From: Athripsodes cinereus
Lineage: Eukaryota > Arthropoda > Insecta > Trichoptera > Leptoceridae
Reading direction: 5' to 3'
Length of the DNA: 64,000 bases
NCBI GenBank assembly: GCA_947579605.1
Contig: OX388307.1
Span: forward strand, 6,735,237-6,799,236
Part shown: in pieces, positions 22,070-32,564 of the stretch
How positions within the stretch are numbered: the stretch's first letter is position 1
Layout of the letters: the number at the start of each line of letters is the position of its first letter
Notes under the pieces: model-generated
What the model saw: the letters and a program-made list of their open reading frames with translations, nothing else
Told to the model about the DNA's origin: nothing
Database searches by the model: none
Made by a program: the position numbers and the translations under genes

Positions 22070-22565
22070 TACACTTTTTATTTCTTATGAAAAATTTTAA
22101 AACAGTTTTGTGCTTTTGACAAGCACAAGTAAATATTGCATTTTTTCACACTGCACTCTTGACCTGCTTGAATATTTCTCCATTCTACAAAACCTTGGAG
22201 TAGATAAGTTGTCCACAGCAGGAAAATTATCGTATCCATCATACCTTTTATCTTGCCATGGTATTGGAGTTGGCGGATTGTAAAATTTCGATATTTTGGC
22301 TATTGTCAGACTCTCTTCATCTTTCCTTGTCTGGTGTAGCTATTAATGCTTCAGCAAGTTCAAATCTAAATTTTAGGTACTCCTTTTTTAGTTTTCTTGG
22401 AATCTTGTGTAACTTAGCTAGATGATTATATTCCATCCAACTATTGACCGTTGCTAAATCCAAGATATGGAGTACAACTTTTAATGACCATTTTCGTGTT
22501 CTGAATCATATCCTGTAGTTCTCCATCATCTGATCACACAAATCGACTCCACCCATGCCAGTGTT
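22070..22565 (-). pseudogene. piggyBac transposase C-terminal remnant
   Basis: Minus sense KKYNTGMGGVDLCDQMMENY (third catalytic Asp region), then RTRKWSLKVVLHILDLATVN and WMEYNHLAKLHKIPRKLK. Beyond about 22230, in a shifted frame, are GYDNFP and a Cys-rich tail. A stop splits YRI from RTRKW. This copy is distinct from the intact element at 19131 and from the remnant at 27505. Confidence 0.8.
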
Positions 22566-22569
22566 ATAC

Positions 22570-23640
22570 TTCTTAAATCCAAATATTTTGAGACCTTTCG
22601 CGTGTTTTTCTTTGAAACAGGTGGAAAAGTGGATTTTGCTTTTGCTTCTTCTATATTTGGCGTTGAAGTTAATAATAATATTGTTGGTTTCTTACGGGGT
22701 TTTCTTTTCCTTGTCCTGCCACATATATTTTTGGCACTGGAGATAACACGCTGACTGGAACATTAATATTAATGTCTCGGAGTACATTGGGTGTTTTGGG
22801 TGTCGTAAGAATCTGGACGTGCATTGTTAGCGCTTGATGTGCTTGCAAATACAAACAATACCGAATTTGCAGCTTTCACCTGAACTGGACTTGCTATGGG
22901 TATTTATAGGTCTTCTGCTGCCGTTGAAACTTCTTCAGTCTTTAACTGATCTTGTTGCATGAGGATGTTTGTAGTCTCAGAAGGCTCAAACAAATAATCA
23001 GGAAATATATTTGGATCAACAGACCAGAGACATGTTTTTTGAAACCCATTGACTGCAGTTTGGATTGTTGCTGCTCTGCCATAAGCCTTGCTGAGTATTG
23101 TGCCTATTTGAAAATGAGTAACAACTCTGCCTAGATGGCTTTTTAACCAAGTACCTACTTCTTGATTAAAATAAGTCTTTAGTGGACCCAGTGGCGGATT
23201 CAAAAAAGCTACAATTGTGGTTCTCTTCCTTAAATGATGAATTCTCTGCGCCTACTCTTCCTGGCAAATTGGATAATTAAATTGTCAATAGGAGAATCAA
23301 TTTCAGGGTGTGTTCAACAGAGCCAAGCCATTAAGTCGATCCTTTGTCTTCCCTCATGTCTTTGTACATCGCAATGTTGGTGTATCCTACTTTGTAACGA
23401 ATCTGTGGGAACGCGAACATGGGAGGAACACTATTGCCTGCAGCGTTCACAGTGCAAACAATAGTCACAAGCATTCCTCTTTCAGCAGATGTCATGGCTC
23501 CAACCTGTTTTTGACCTCGTGCGGCTACAATTTTCTTTTATTTCTGAACGGTGGTTACTCCTTGGTTAGTCCGATGTCACGGTGCTTGCCCGCTTTGTAC
23601 TTACGTCGTAGGCTCTATCTAAAAGAGTATGTTGAGTTCA
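22570..23640 (-). pseudogene. pogo/Jerky-like (DDE_1) transposase remnant A
   Basis: Minus sense, in order: [40 protein letters not shown], a gap, then PLGPLKTYFNQEVGTWLKS, RAATIQTAVNGFQKTCLWSV and a low-complexity tail with RKKPTILLLTSTPNIEE. These are the central and C-terminal parts of Jerky/pogo transposases. Stops and deletions are scattered through it, including a lost second catalytic block. It abuts the piggyBac remnant at 22565. Confidence 0.75.
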
Positions 23641-23739
23641 AAATTGAAACAAAATATTTGAAATCGGCTGAAATTGACTTTCCCCCGTTGCAACAAGCCC
23701 CTTTCTCCCCTACATTCTCTCTCTGTTACATATGAGCTA

Positions 23740-23995
23740 AAAAAATCTTCGGTAAATGTGTTCTCATTTAATGGATGAATGCCAGTTTTTCAAAATCCAT
23801 TTACAATATTTTGTAAAGAAAATGCTCCTAAATATGCTTCATTAGCAAATTTGGCTATCTCTTATATAGTTACTGTTCTGCCTGGGTTTGACAACATCCA
23901 ATTATTCATCGCTGTTCTGTAATGGGTTTTGAATGGTCCAAAGACACTAACATCCAGTGATTGTAGTCGATGGCATGGCAAATTAATTCATTCAA
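23740..23995 (-). pseudogene. pogo/Jerky-like (DDE_1) transposase remnant B
   Basis: Minus sense HRLQSLDVSVFGPFKTHYRT, NNWMLSNPGRTVTI, stop, EIAKFANEAYLGAFSLQNIV, stop, KTGIHPLNENTFTEDFF. Only the C-terminal third remains. It is a different subfamily from remnant A, as the FGPFKTHYRT and GIHPLN blocks differ in detail. Confidence 0.7.
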
Positions 23996-23999
23996 CAGT

Positions 24000-24255
24000 T
24001 CTTTCTCAGAAATTTCCATAGGGATCCCCTTGATAACTTCCATTCATGTGATATTGTACGTGCAAATAAAAATCTTATATTGTTTACTAAGTGAACCATG
24101 TGTAAATTGGTTAGCAGTTGTCATTGTTTCAAACTCTACTAATATTTTATATTTATCAAGAGTTTTAACTCCACCTTGCTTTATGTTTTTGGCATTATTT
24201 TTCAAGGACTTGCCAAAAAGAATTGGATTAATTTCAGAACTCTCTTGCATAATTT
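24000..24255 (-). pseudogene. LINE ORF1 fragment (RRM-like, Jockey/X-element type)
   Basis: Minus sense INPILFGKSLKNNAKNIKQG, YKILVEFETMTTANQFTHGS and YKIFICTYNIT, one stop, then MEVIKGIPMEISEKELLNEL. A run of 'vIkGiP..iseeELl' after an RRM-like segment is typical of insect non-LTR ORF1 nucleic-acid-binding proteins. It sits directly against the transposase remnant at 23995. Confidence 0.55.
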
Positions 24256-24309
24256 GTACATGAGTAATAAATGGTCCCGTGTCCCTTGCAGTATATATAC
24301 TTTTATATA

Positions 24310-25560
24310 CTTTGAAGTAATTATTTATATATTTCTCTTCGTATCGGAGAAAAGAACTGTCTTGCTCTCTTTAATTGAGTCCCCCCAACCTCGAGCAGAT
24401 CATCCGACTGACTCTTTTTTTTGTTGATAGATATGTTAGATAGTGGTCTCTCAACTGATAAAACTTTTGCAAAATTTGATTTTTCCGCAGTTATGGGACG
24501 AGCAGATGTTTGGGCATCAAGGTTGACCGTAACTGCCTGCAAAATGTTTGGATAAGATTGAGTCTGTATAGAGTGACTGTTCTTGAGCATCGTCTGTTGT
24601 AGATAAATTTGTTGCCGAGTTCATAACAGTGCGTGACTGCCCTTGTTCGATATTTGGCGTGGATTGTATTAGGACAGAGCTATCTATTTCCAGCCCCTGT
24701 TGAATGCCACGAGATGTAGACAGAAGTGGGTCAGAGATACCAGTAAGTAGCTGTTGAAAAACAGGTCTCTGAGACTGACCAACAGCAGCCGAACTTGCTT
24801 GCTCATTAATTTGGTTCTGATCTTCATCCACGGCAACAAAATTATCTTCTGAAAATACAGCAGGATTCATGGGAAAAATATCAAATAGCCAAAAGATTTA
24901 TAATTTTTAGAATAAAAATAATAGGCAAGAAAATGAATAAAACCTAGTTTGAAAAGAGTAGGAAAAACACGAACATAAATAAAATGTATTATAACAAAAA
25001 ATGTTTAGTTGAAAAAAAATATTATTAATATAGTAAAATTACCTATTAAAAAATTGTCACAGTCATCTACATGCGGTATTCCTGTACCTCCTCTTCCAAG
25101 AAGCTCCAACACCGCAAGTAGTATTGGATCATATCTAGGTTCCTCGCTAGGCCCACCTCCAGTTTTGAAACTATTTACTCTGATTTTAGACATATGTGTC
25201 TTCGCCTCCATTTTCAACTTATCCCACATTTTTTTAAGTGATTCAATTGGTCTGAAACAGATTATAAATATTGTGTGAATTTAACAAAACACGGGATATT
25301 GTTATAACAATTTCACTTCTCTAATCATATGTTGACTTATTTTATCAAGTAATAATCGAACAATTACTCTTACCGAGGTATTAAAGTTGTGGCATTATAT
25401 TGCCGATGGACGTCAATCCATGCTAATTCCTTTTGCTTGTTGGTACATCCATCGGTTTTTTTATTTAAAATAGAAGATTTTTTTTGTGAGATCAAATTTA
25501 TTATTTTCATTTTATCTTCGGGGCTGAAATTGTACTGCCTGCGTTTTTACCCGTCCATTT
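24310..25560 (-). pseudogene. Myb/SANT-like (zeste-type) DNA-binding gene, probably broken
   Basis: Exon 1 (about 25377-25560, minus) reads NFSPEDKMKIINLISQKKSS, KTDGCTNKQKELAWIDVHRQ, then a GT donor after TLIPR. Exon 2 (about 25040-25260) reads LKKMWDKLKMEAKTHMSKIR and SFKTGGGPSEEPRYDP. Both parts belong to the Myb_DNA-bind_5 / zeste-like domain, known from insect transcription factors and from Harbinger-type accessory proteins. An exon 3 candidate (24517-24885) is Gln/Ser-rich and then slips frame into 24321-24590. The first in-frame ATG is followed by a stop at codon 4, so translation would need the internal Met, or the copy is dead. Confidence 0.55.
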
Positions 25561-26118
25561 TAAATTTTTCTCGACAAATTTACAACGATATTAACAACTC
25601 CGTGCGAATTCAAAGATGCCGGTAAACGTCAAAAAACCAATGCGCACCTAACTTCAATCGTGTTGCAATCATGAGTAAAATAAATATCAACCATTTCCTA
25701 ACTGAGAGATATCCTAACTATCATTGTGAAACTCAAAAGTAAGAACTACGCAGATAGGAAATACTTACGAGTTAGGTAATTCCTTCGTAGGAAATTACTT
25801 ATGATACGCCGGTGAAACTGGACATTACACTTTTCAATGATGCACTTTAAGTATTTTCAATTATTTTTGGAAAAGTTGACGTTACACTTCAACACAACTT
25901 TCTTTTCAAACATTTGGTCCAATAATTTATGACTTTTTGGCAAATTCGTCATCATAGAAAAAGAGAAAAGTCTTTCCACGCTTGCAGAAGCTGGTAAAGG
26001 TGTATTGTATTTGATAAAATTTATCTTTATTTCTGGATATTTGTGTAGCAAATTAAGTTCTTCACTTTCTTCAGCAAAGAAGTGTAACTTCAATACCTCA
26101 GCCTTTGTAAGAGGGGGG

Positions 26119-26334
26119 CTAGTACTGATAGATGCTGCATGGACATAAACTTAAAGTATGCACACAGCATCTGAGAGGAGTGGGTAAATGGAATTCTTCA
26201 GGCTCTCTTTCGTTCAGGCGTGAATCAGATTCTGCATCCTGATCTTCAGACAAATGTTCTTCAGGTTGAACGAATATTGTTTTGTTGGTCTCATTTTCAG
26301 TGCAATCAATTTTTTTAAACTGCACCAACTGCAT
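26119..26334 (-). repeat. Second copy of an hAT N-terminal segment
   Basis: About 195 bp here match 27290-27503 closely (long shared words such as ggaattcttcaggctctctt and ttggtctcattttcagtgca). Minus sense in both: TENETNKT, QPEEHLSEDQDAESDS, EEFHLP...RC. This copy lies between the hAT middle region and its C-terminus, as expected if a deleted hAT copy sits beside a longer one. Confidence 0.7.
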
Positions 26335-26344
26335 GTAATAAACT

Positions 26345-26460
26345 TACACAGTTTTACCAAATTAAAATTACTCAGTTTTACCAAATTAAAATTACACAGT
26401 TTTACCAAATTAAAATTACACAGTTTTACCGAATTAGACAGTTAACACAGTTTTGCCAAA
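26345..26460. repeat. Short tandem repeat, about 24-bp unit, four copies
   Basis: The unit cagttttaccaaattaaaat(tac) recurs four times with minor changes and a fifth partial copy (cagttttgccaaattt). It separates the two hAT fragments. Confidence 0.8.
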
Positions 26461-27289
26461 TTTCAAAGTTTAGTTTGCGGTTTGAGATTTAAAATGATAA
26501 CTTTTATAAGTAGCAAACAGAAGGTACCCGACTACTCGAGCGAACTCACTGGACTGGTGCAGGTGACAAATTATTACTGTTATCCGAGTCGGAATCGGAT
26601 TCCAATTCAAAAAAACGTTTTCCTTGTTTCTTTTTTTTTTGTTACAAATTGTCGCGTTTCTTCTTTTATTTCTTTTGCAATCAAAGTTTTAAAAATATTT
26701 AATACCTTATTTTGGTTTTCCAAATCTAGGCAAGAAAGCCATTTATTTTTAAATCGAAGATATGACAGAGCGGCTATTACTGGATGTTCTGTCTCAGCAA
26801 TGTTAAAATAAAAAAACAATTTAAATCTACTTTCAACACTTACTCTGTATGTTTCAATCAAATTTTCACAGTAGACTAAATCATTTTTTTTTCTATTTTC
26901 GAAAGTTTCCTTTTCAATGCCAAAAGATATGGCAGTAGAATACCGTAATATGTATTGTTTTCACCTAGCATTATATCTAGTGCTTCAGCTAACCGTGCAG
27001 CACATATCAAAAATTCTATTAAGTAATCAAATTCAATGTCATTTATGGGGTTTTTTAAATTTAGTGATCTATTAAGTTGCACATTTTTTTCTCGCAGAGC
27101 GTCATATAAACTATTCCATCTTGATTCACCCTTTGACTTATTTAGTGCTGCCATATTTCTTGTTGTCTTTCTCTCAGATGTTTCGGACGTCCGGCTGCAT
27201 TTCGTAAAGAGTTGAATTTTTTTAATACGGGGGCATGCATACCAGACAATATCGACTATCTGTGGCACTCAAATTTTATTTGGGATCCA

Positions 27290-27503
27290 TGGAAGCACAC
27301 AAACTTAGTATGCGCTCAGCATCTGAGATGAGCAGGTAAATGGAATTCTTCAGGCTCTCTTTCGTCCAGGCTTGAATCAGATTCCGCATCCACATCTTCA
27401 AACAAATGTTCTTCAGGTTGAATGAATACTGTTTTATTGGTCTCATTTTCAGTGCAATCGATGTTTGTAAACTGCACCCCAAGACCAACTGAATCAATTG
27501 CAA
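27290..27503 (-). pseudogene. hAT transposase N-terminal remnant
   Basis: Minus sense CTENETNKTVFIQPEEHL, DAESDSSLDERESEEFHLP, then AHLRC. In many hAT proteins this acidic stretch precedes the 'lP.H.RCaaHtlnL' block. It is followed on this strand by the hAT middle region at 27268. It starts directly after the piggyBac remnant's cysteine-rich tail. Confidence 0.6.
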
Positions 27504-27504
27504 T

Positions 27505-28570
27505 TGATTTAACTACAACAATATGTTTTGTTGTAACTCTCGCAGTTGTAATTTGTTTTACGGTCTTTCTTGGCTGGACACACTTGGCACCTTTTGCTGT
27601 GCCGAAGTTTCCCTTGAAGATTCACCATCAAATTTTCCAATTTTTTGTCGCAACTCACGTGGAACCTCTGATACATTTTGGCAAAGTTTTTGGTGTTCCA
27701 TGACGAGACCGAGGCCTAGGCCTTTTTTATAAATCGTCTTTGTTTTGTTTCTGAATAATTATTATTATTTTGGTTTATTATTAGGCCATTAATGGCAGCT
27801 ATGTTCAATGAGGCATAAAAAATTGTTAATGGCCATCTTTTGAAATTATGACTTACGTCGTCATACGTAGCACATAGCTCGTCAGCTACATCCACACAAC
27901 ATTTTGTCTTGTTATATTATGCATTTATTTCAGGTTTGTGCTATTCTTCTGTTGTTTCATCGATGGCATCGTCGTGATATAAGCTAGACATCAGTAATAC
28001 TATTTTGGTTTTTTTAGGCGCTTGAGTGACTAGTATCACATCCTTTTGAAAATCAAATCGAGATGAGAATAAAAATGACAAATGTTTCTTAAGTTTCTTG
28101 TATTCAGATTTATCTGCTAGTTTGACTTCCAATGCATCCAACTGACATTGGTCTTTAATTATATTAAAGTAAAAGCTCTCGGCTTCATCTTGATGGACAT
28201 CTTTAAATAAAGTCACTTGTATAGGTTGTTCGTTTCCAATTGGTATGGTTTGTACCAAACGCATCATAACAGAAGGTTCATGTCCAAGACCTTTATTAAG
28301 TATAGAAAGTAGTAGTCCCTTGGTAAAATTCAAAATCCATTACCATTCCAGAAGAAGAAGCAATGACATAATTTTTAAACCTGTAGGTTGTGGTTTGTTC
28401 AATTGCCTTAATCCATGCCATTTTCTAGTAAATGGAATAATTTGCTCATCAATCGAGTATGTTGCATGGTTTCGTGTTAGATTTAGACATCGTTTTCCCA
28501 CAGTGTTAATCAGTGGTGTACATAAACGTTCTCCGACCATGCAGGCAACAACATCGAGTGACCGGTGACC
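27505..28570 (-). pseudogene. piggyBac transposase remnant
   Basis: Minus sense, in order: NHATYSIDEQIIPFTRKWHG (first catalytic Asp), NKPQPTGLKIM, GLGHEPSVMMRLVQTIP, YHDDAIDETTEE, DELCATYDD...KRWPLTIFYASLNIAAIN, RRFIKK, and a Cys-rich tail CQVCPAKKDRKTNYNCESYN. The order is that of piggyBac transposases, but several frame changes and stops break it, and the second catalytic region is degenerate. TTAA ends were not identified. Confidence 0.8.
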
Positions 28571-28794
28571 GTGCGTATCGAGAACTGACTGAGCACAGAC
28601 AGCACTATAAAACAGAACAGACGCACCTAGCGTGCGAACAATAAAAACAGATGGCTGCAATTAGGCACAACAGCCTAGGTCATTGATCGGCAAACTTATT
28701 AGCCAATGAGCCAAATATGAACATTACAACAATTTAAAAAAAAATTGGATGCCAAATCTGCTTGTTTGGTAAACTTTTATTACACTAAATAAAA

Positions 28795-29090
28795 CTAAAT
28801 TCTTAATAAATATTTATTAAGCGAACAATGTGCTTGCATCTCCTTGGAAAGTTTGAATAAGTCAGGTTTGTACATTGTTGTTTTTAATTTTAGGCATGAT
28901 TCCAAATTCTCATCAACAAAACGACTTCTCAGTTTACTCTTGATAATGTTGATGCTTGAAAAAGATTGTTCGCACATATATGTAGAACCGAAAAGGGAAA
29001 GAACAGCAAACCGCAAGCTGTTTCAGCTGATCCTAAGAGACAGGAATACTATTCCAAGCGTTGAAAATGATCATGTCTTCCTTTTACAGG
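28795..29090 (-). pseudogene. hAT-family C-terminal remnant (EPM2AIP1/GTF2IRD2-like type)
   Basis: Minus sense FNAWNSIPVS, then FAVLSLFGSTYMCEQSFSS, NIIKSKLRSRFVDENLESC and LKTTMYKPDLFKLSKEMQ. The 'lFGStY.CEqsFS' block is the dimerisation segment of the hAT subgroup that also gave rise to vertebrate host genes. A stop and a short frame slip occur near 29030. The remainder of the transposase is absent. Confidence 0.7.
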
Positions 29091-29094
29091 TCAT

Positions 29095-29440
29095 TCAAAG
29101 CAGACCACATGGTTGTGAACTAAGGTCACATTTTTTTTTCTCCAATATTTCCAATTCAACACAAAGACATTCAGCATTACAACAAGCAATAACCGTTATT
29201 CTTTCACCTTTTTCTGCAGAAGTTACTGAAGGAATCGCCTCAGAACCTTTTTCTGCGAGCACATGGCCATTATTAAGTTGTAGTCCGGTTTCATCCGTAT
29301 TGTAAATGTTTCCAGGCTTATTGAATAAATTATTATCTTCTGAAGTTTTTTCTATTTTTACTTCATCTCGACTCATTGCTTCAGAGCGAGCTAATGAAAC
29401 GCCTTCTGTTTTTCTTAGGCCCTGTCTGCACCGCAATTTT
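29095..29440 (-). pseudogene. pogo/Jerky-like (DDE_1) transposase remnant C
   Basis: Minus sense GLRKTEGVSLARSEAMSRDE, NNLFNKPGNIYNTDETGLQL (first catalytic Asp), VLAEKGSEAIPSVTSAEKGE and RITVIACCNAE. These residues are the first half of the DDE_1 catalytic domain. It is complementary in content to the fragment at 11570-12215, which carries the second half. The frame degenerates after CCNAE. Confidence 0.75.
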
Positions 29441-29454
29441 TCACCGCGCGATTT

Positions 29455-30019
29455 TTATTCGCACAAATTAAATTTCACCCAGTACACACTGCGAATAAAA
29501 TTTCGCACGGTTTTTGTCAATTCGATGCAGTTCCCGAAGAGACAAACGTCTAATATAGACAACAGAATCTTTTTTAAATCTTCACATATTTCTTCCCACA
29601 ATCTCATCTTCAATGTTCTATCGAAGTATTTTTGATCAAACTTATCCCACCCTCTCTTTTTGCATATTGAATATATGTCGAATAAAGTCGCTCCCATCGG
29701 TGAAAAAATAACCGAAAAACGATTAAGATGGTATGGGCACATCTTGAGACTACCACAGGATAATATGATTAAAAAGACGATGGACGTAGAAGTAGGACCC
29801 AGAAGACCAGGCAGACCAGTGACCACCTGGATGTCCACAATTGCCAGGGATATGAAGGAGGCAAAGTTGCGCGCGGAGGATGCAGGGGACCGCAAAACTT
29901 GGAAGATGAGGACTAGGAGAGCCGACCCCAAGTAAATGGGATAAAGGCGAGGGCGAAGAAGAAGAATATATGTCGAATACCCAATTGTTCTGTGAATTGA
30001 AATGGCATACATCTGACAT
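29455..30019 (-). pseudogene. MADF-like DNA-binding fragment split by an RTE insertion
   Basis: With the 29685-29963 insertion and one duplication removed, the minus frame runs from MSDVCHFNSQNNWVFDIYS through ICKKRGWDKFDQKYFDRTLK and MRLWEEICEDLKK. The W-D-x-F...Y-x-D-R...W-E-E-I pattern is that of a MADF (Adf-1-type) domain, used by insect transcription factors and by Harbinger accessory proteins. The later part (VRNFIRSVYW) is a possible third helix after a small insertion. Function beyond DNA binding cannot be said. Confidence 0.5.
29685..29963 (+). mobile_element. 5'-truncated RTE LINE insertion with 16-bp target duplication
   Basis: The 279-bp insert is flanked by exact copies of gaatatatgtcgaata (29669-29684 and 29964-29979). 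It encodes the C-terminus of an RTE-type RT: KITEKRLRWYGHILRLPQD, GPRRPGRPVTTWMSTIARDM, DAGDRKTWKMRTRRADPK, stop, then a GAAGAAGAA tail. The clean duplication defines both ends. Confidence 0.93.
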
Positions 30020-30899
30020 CGAGCGTAGTCAATGGAAATCCATGGCATAGCAAAGGGCTTACGGTTGGATTTCATTAAGGTTATCTGGTTTTTCAAAAGC
30101 TCTTACTACTTAAGCTTTTGTCATTGTTAAGGGCAATTTTCAAACAATATTTGAAAGATTCATCGTCAATTTCTGTCTTCAGAATTTTATATTTGCTAAG
30201 AATATTTTCGAACTGAGACCACAAAGTTAATACAGCACTAGGTAATACCCATTTCAAATCATTATCAGATAATTCCATATTACCTAAAAACATTTTAACA
30301 CTAAAATCCCTTTAATCACTAGACTATTAACTACCCTTATACCAGTATCAACACTTAAATTTTTTGTATGGGCTGATACGACAACGCGTAACGCCCACAA
30401 TGCTACATCCAACGGACGAGCACACAACTTGATACGATATCGTCCCACCGGGACGATCGCACCATATTCATACATAATTATTATCATGTATATTATCAAA
30501 AATGAAATTATTAAATATTATGTAAGAAAAGAATTTACATGAATTAATTGTACATAAGGAAAGTATATAAATTGACTCGTAGCCCCCAGTTCTCTATGTA
30601 CTATGTACATAAAGAACGCATAGAATATAAATTATTTATAGAAAGTATATAACAGAAATTATTGTAGCTAGGTAAATTTTAATTATGTAAAAGCAAATAA
30701 AAACAGATTTATATATTGGCTCAAGTTTCGTCTAGGCATGATTCTAACTTTGTATACAAGAGAAATGCATTGTGTGTGTGGGTGTACATTCTTCAATTAT
30801 ACAATACTTACATAAGGTTCAGAGAATCTCAATCCATGGTGTTCATCATCATTCTATTCATATGGTCTTCAGATTATTTTACATAATATATATATATAT
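30020..30899. other. No gene recognised
   Basis: A 66-codon minus frame (30093-30293, MFLGNMELSDNDLKWVLPSA) looks protein-like and could be part of a transposable element, but I do not recognise it. Beyond 30300 the sequence is AT-rich and non-coding, with a TA microsatellite at about 30885-30899 that served as the target of the large LTR element. Confidence 0.4.
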
Positions 30900-31877
30900 T
30901 GTCACACTCATATACATAAACAACGGTTAGTTTCCGTTATCTCAAGTGTGATTCTTTACGGTGCCGGCTGAGTGACTCTTAATCTACAGGGTGTGGTTGT
31001 TCGGTGCCCCTTTTGTGTTGTTGCTTGCCCCGTGCGCTGTGAAGAGTTTGGAGGGAACAAATAAAGAACAGAATATGCGGTTATGAACAGGTCTATTTTA
31101 AACTGTGATTTCTAAATTATGTACAATCAATACAATGGCAATTTACTACTATTACATTACAAAGTTGATTGGCGTCTGAGAGAAAGCACCCCTATGTAGG
31201 TCTTCAATAAGAATGAGATAGGATAAGTAACAAAAGGTAATACAGTATAACGATGAAGTTCCTGGACTCCAGGCGAAGGCCTGGTAAAGGGTTCCCAAAG
31301 GGTTATGCGCTGAGGTCCATATGATCGATAGTGTAGATCGATAGCGTCTGTTTTGATAAATATTTAAAGAGGCATCCTCTTAGTCTCAGCAACAGGAGAA
31401 CTGGGGTTTATATGAGGCAAGTTATGTATTTACCCAACTTCCAGCAATCAGCATGGCGGACAAACCTTGCCGAGGGTTATCGATGAACTTGACCACGCCT
31501 AGTCACTTTTGTATTACTGTAAGTGTTCGCGAGGTCAGAGAGAGTTGTCCTCAAGGAGGTCTGGATCAGGGCACTCAATTAGACACTTATGGCTTCCTTA
31601 CCAGCCATTTTACACTAGGAGTCTAACTTTTCAGAATATTAATTATCAGAGAACACGGACCAACGTGTTGTTAGCACAAAGGCTGAACCGGAAGAAGAAT
31701 GAATCGTATCTCTCGGCGGTTGAATTTGGCATTATTTTAGGTTGGTGTCCCTTACTTGCTCACAGTATGGACAACTTGAACTAAATATTCTCTGGTTTAC
31801 AAAATTTAGGCGGGGAATTTAAATCTTTTTTGACATTTAACCTATATTTTCATATGTCAGATGTTTGCATCCTGACA
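30900..31877 (-). repeat. 3' LTR of the large retrotransposon
   Basis: It has the same length as the LTR at 57584-58561, and the sequence was identical wherever I compared them by eye. It starts TGTCACACTC and ends CATCCTGACA on +. The 91-codon plus-strand open frame in both LTRs starts on a non-ATG codon and is antisense to the element, so I do not call it a gene. Confidence 0.95.
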
Positions 31878-31891
31878 CATTCCCCCTTCTC
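31878..31891 (-). other. Polypurine tract of the large retrotransposon
   Basis: On the minus strand GAGAAGGGGGAATG directly precedes the 3' LTR (TGTCAGGATG). This is where plus-strand DNA synthesis would be primed, and it fixes the element's orientation. Confidence 0.85.
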
Positions 31892-32564
31892 GGAAAAGAC
31901 AAAAGAAATGAACTCAACCCCTAATGAGTTTAAGCGTGGGTGGTTTCTCTCATTTGGTTACAGGAAATCTATGGACATAAAATTCTTATCAATACAGTAT
32001 TACAGAGTTCAACAATGGATCATACATTATAATAGTTACATAGTTACAATGAGCAAATTTTTCAGCTGTTACAAAGTTTCACATGAAATGTTACCAAAAT
32101 TTGATGCATTTTTCTTGTTATCACTCTATGCCTTATTAAATTGACCATTCACTGCCTAGTAATGTGGCAAGCATCTAGGACTTTTTCACTTGTTGGTTAT
32201 TATTTTTATTTTATTTCAAAAAAAATTTCGTTGTGTTCTTCAATTTATCTTCTTTTTATTTTCTTGCGGCTGTTTTATTATTATTGGTTTGTATGGGTGA
32301 TTTCTCTCAACTAAATTTTCTTCCAATATTACAAAGTTTTTCCATTTTTTCTTAAAATTATACATTTTCAATTTTTCTTAAAATTATACATTTTTTTATA
32401 TTTCTTTTCTTTTATTGTCATCATTTTGACAATCCTTTCCCCCTTCCAGAAGAGAAAGAAAATTCTGATCAAAGTAACAATGGTGTTGGCTTCTCATGGT
32501 ACCACGTACCAAAGCACAGCACGAAATTACATAAGCAAAACAATGAATCTTCCAACATCTTGTG
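31892..32564. other. Non-coding internal region of the retrotransposon with a second purine tract
   Basis: No coding sense. At 32441-32462 the + strand reads cccccttccagaagagaaag, echoing the tract beside the LTR (cccccttctcggaaaagaca), and it is preceded by a similar gaca word. This is a second purine tract on the element's sense strand, perhaps a copied LTR-junction segment. Confidence 0.5.

Larger units (their letters stand above)
25857..27270 (-). pseudogene. hAT transposase remnants
   Basis: Minus frames: SKGESRWNSLYDALREKNVQ and YYGILLPYLLALKRKLSKIE (26876-27268), HPVIAALSYLRFKNKWL (26607-26861), and the C-terminal dimerisation domain YNTPLPASASVERLFSFSMM (25857-26093). These are the order and motifs of hAT transposases. 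Frames are broken between pieces. Together with the duplicated N-terminal piece (26119-26334 and 27290-27503), the arrangement suggests two hAT copies, one with an internal deletion. Confidence 0.75.

Noticed and set aside
31509..31784. 91-codon plus-strand open frame present in both LTRs
   Set aside because: Non-ATG start, antisense to the element as fixed by the primer-binding site and purine tract, and duplicated only because it lies in the LTR.
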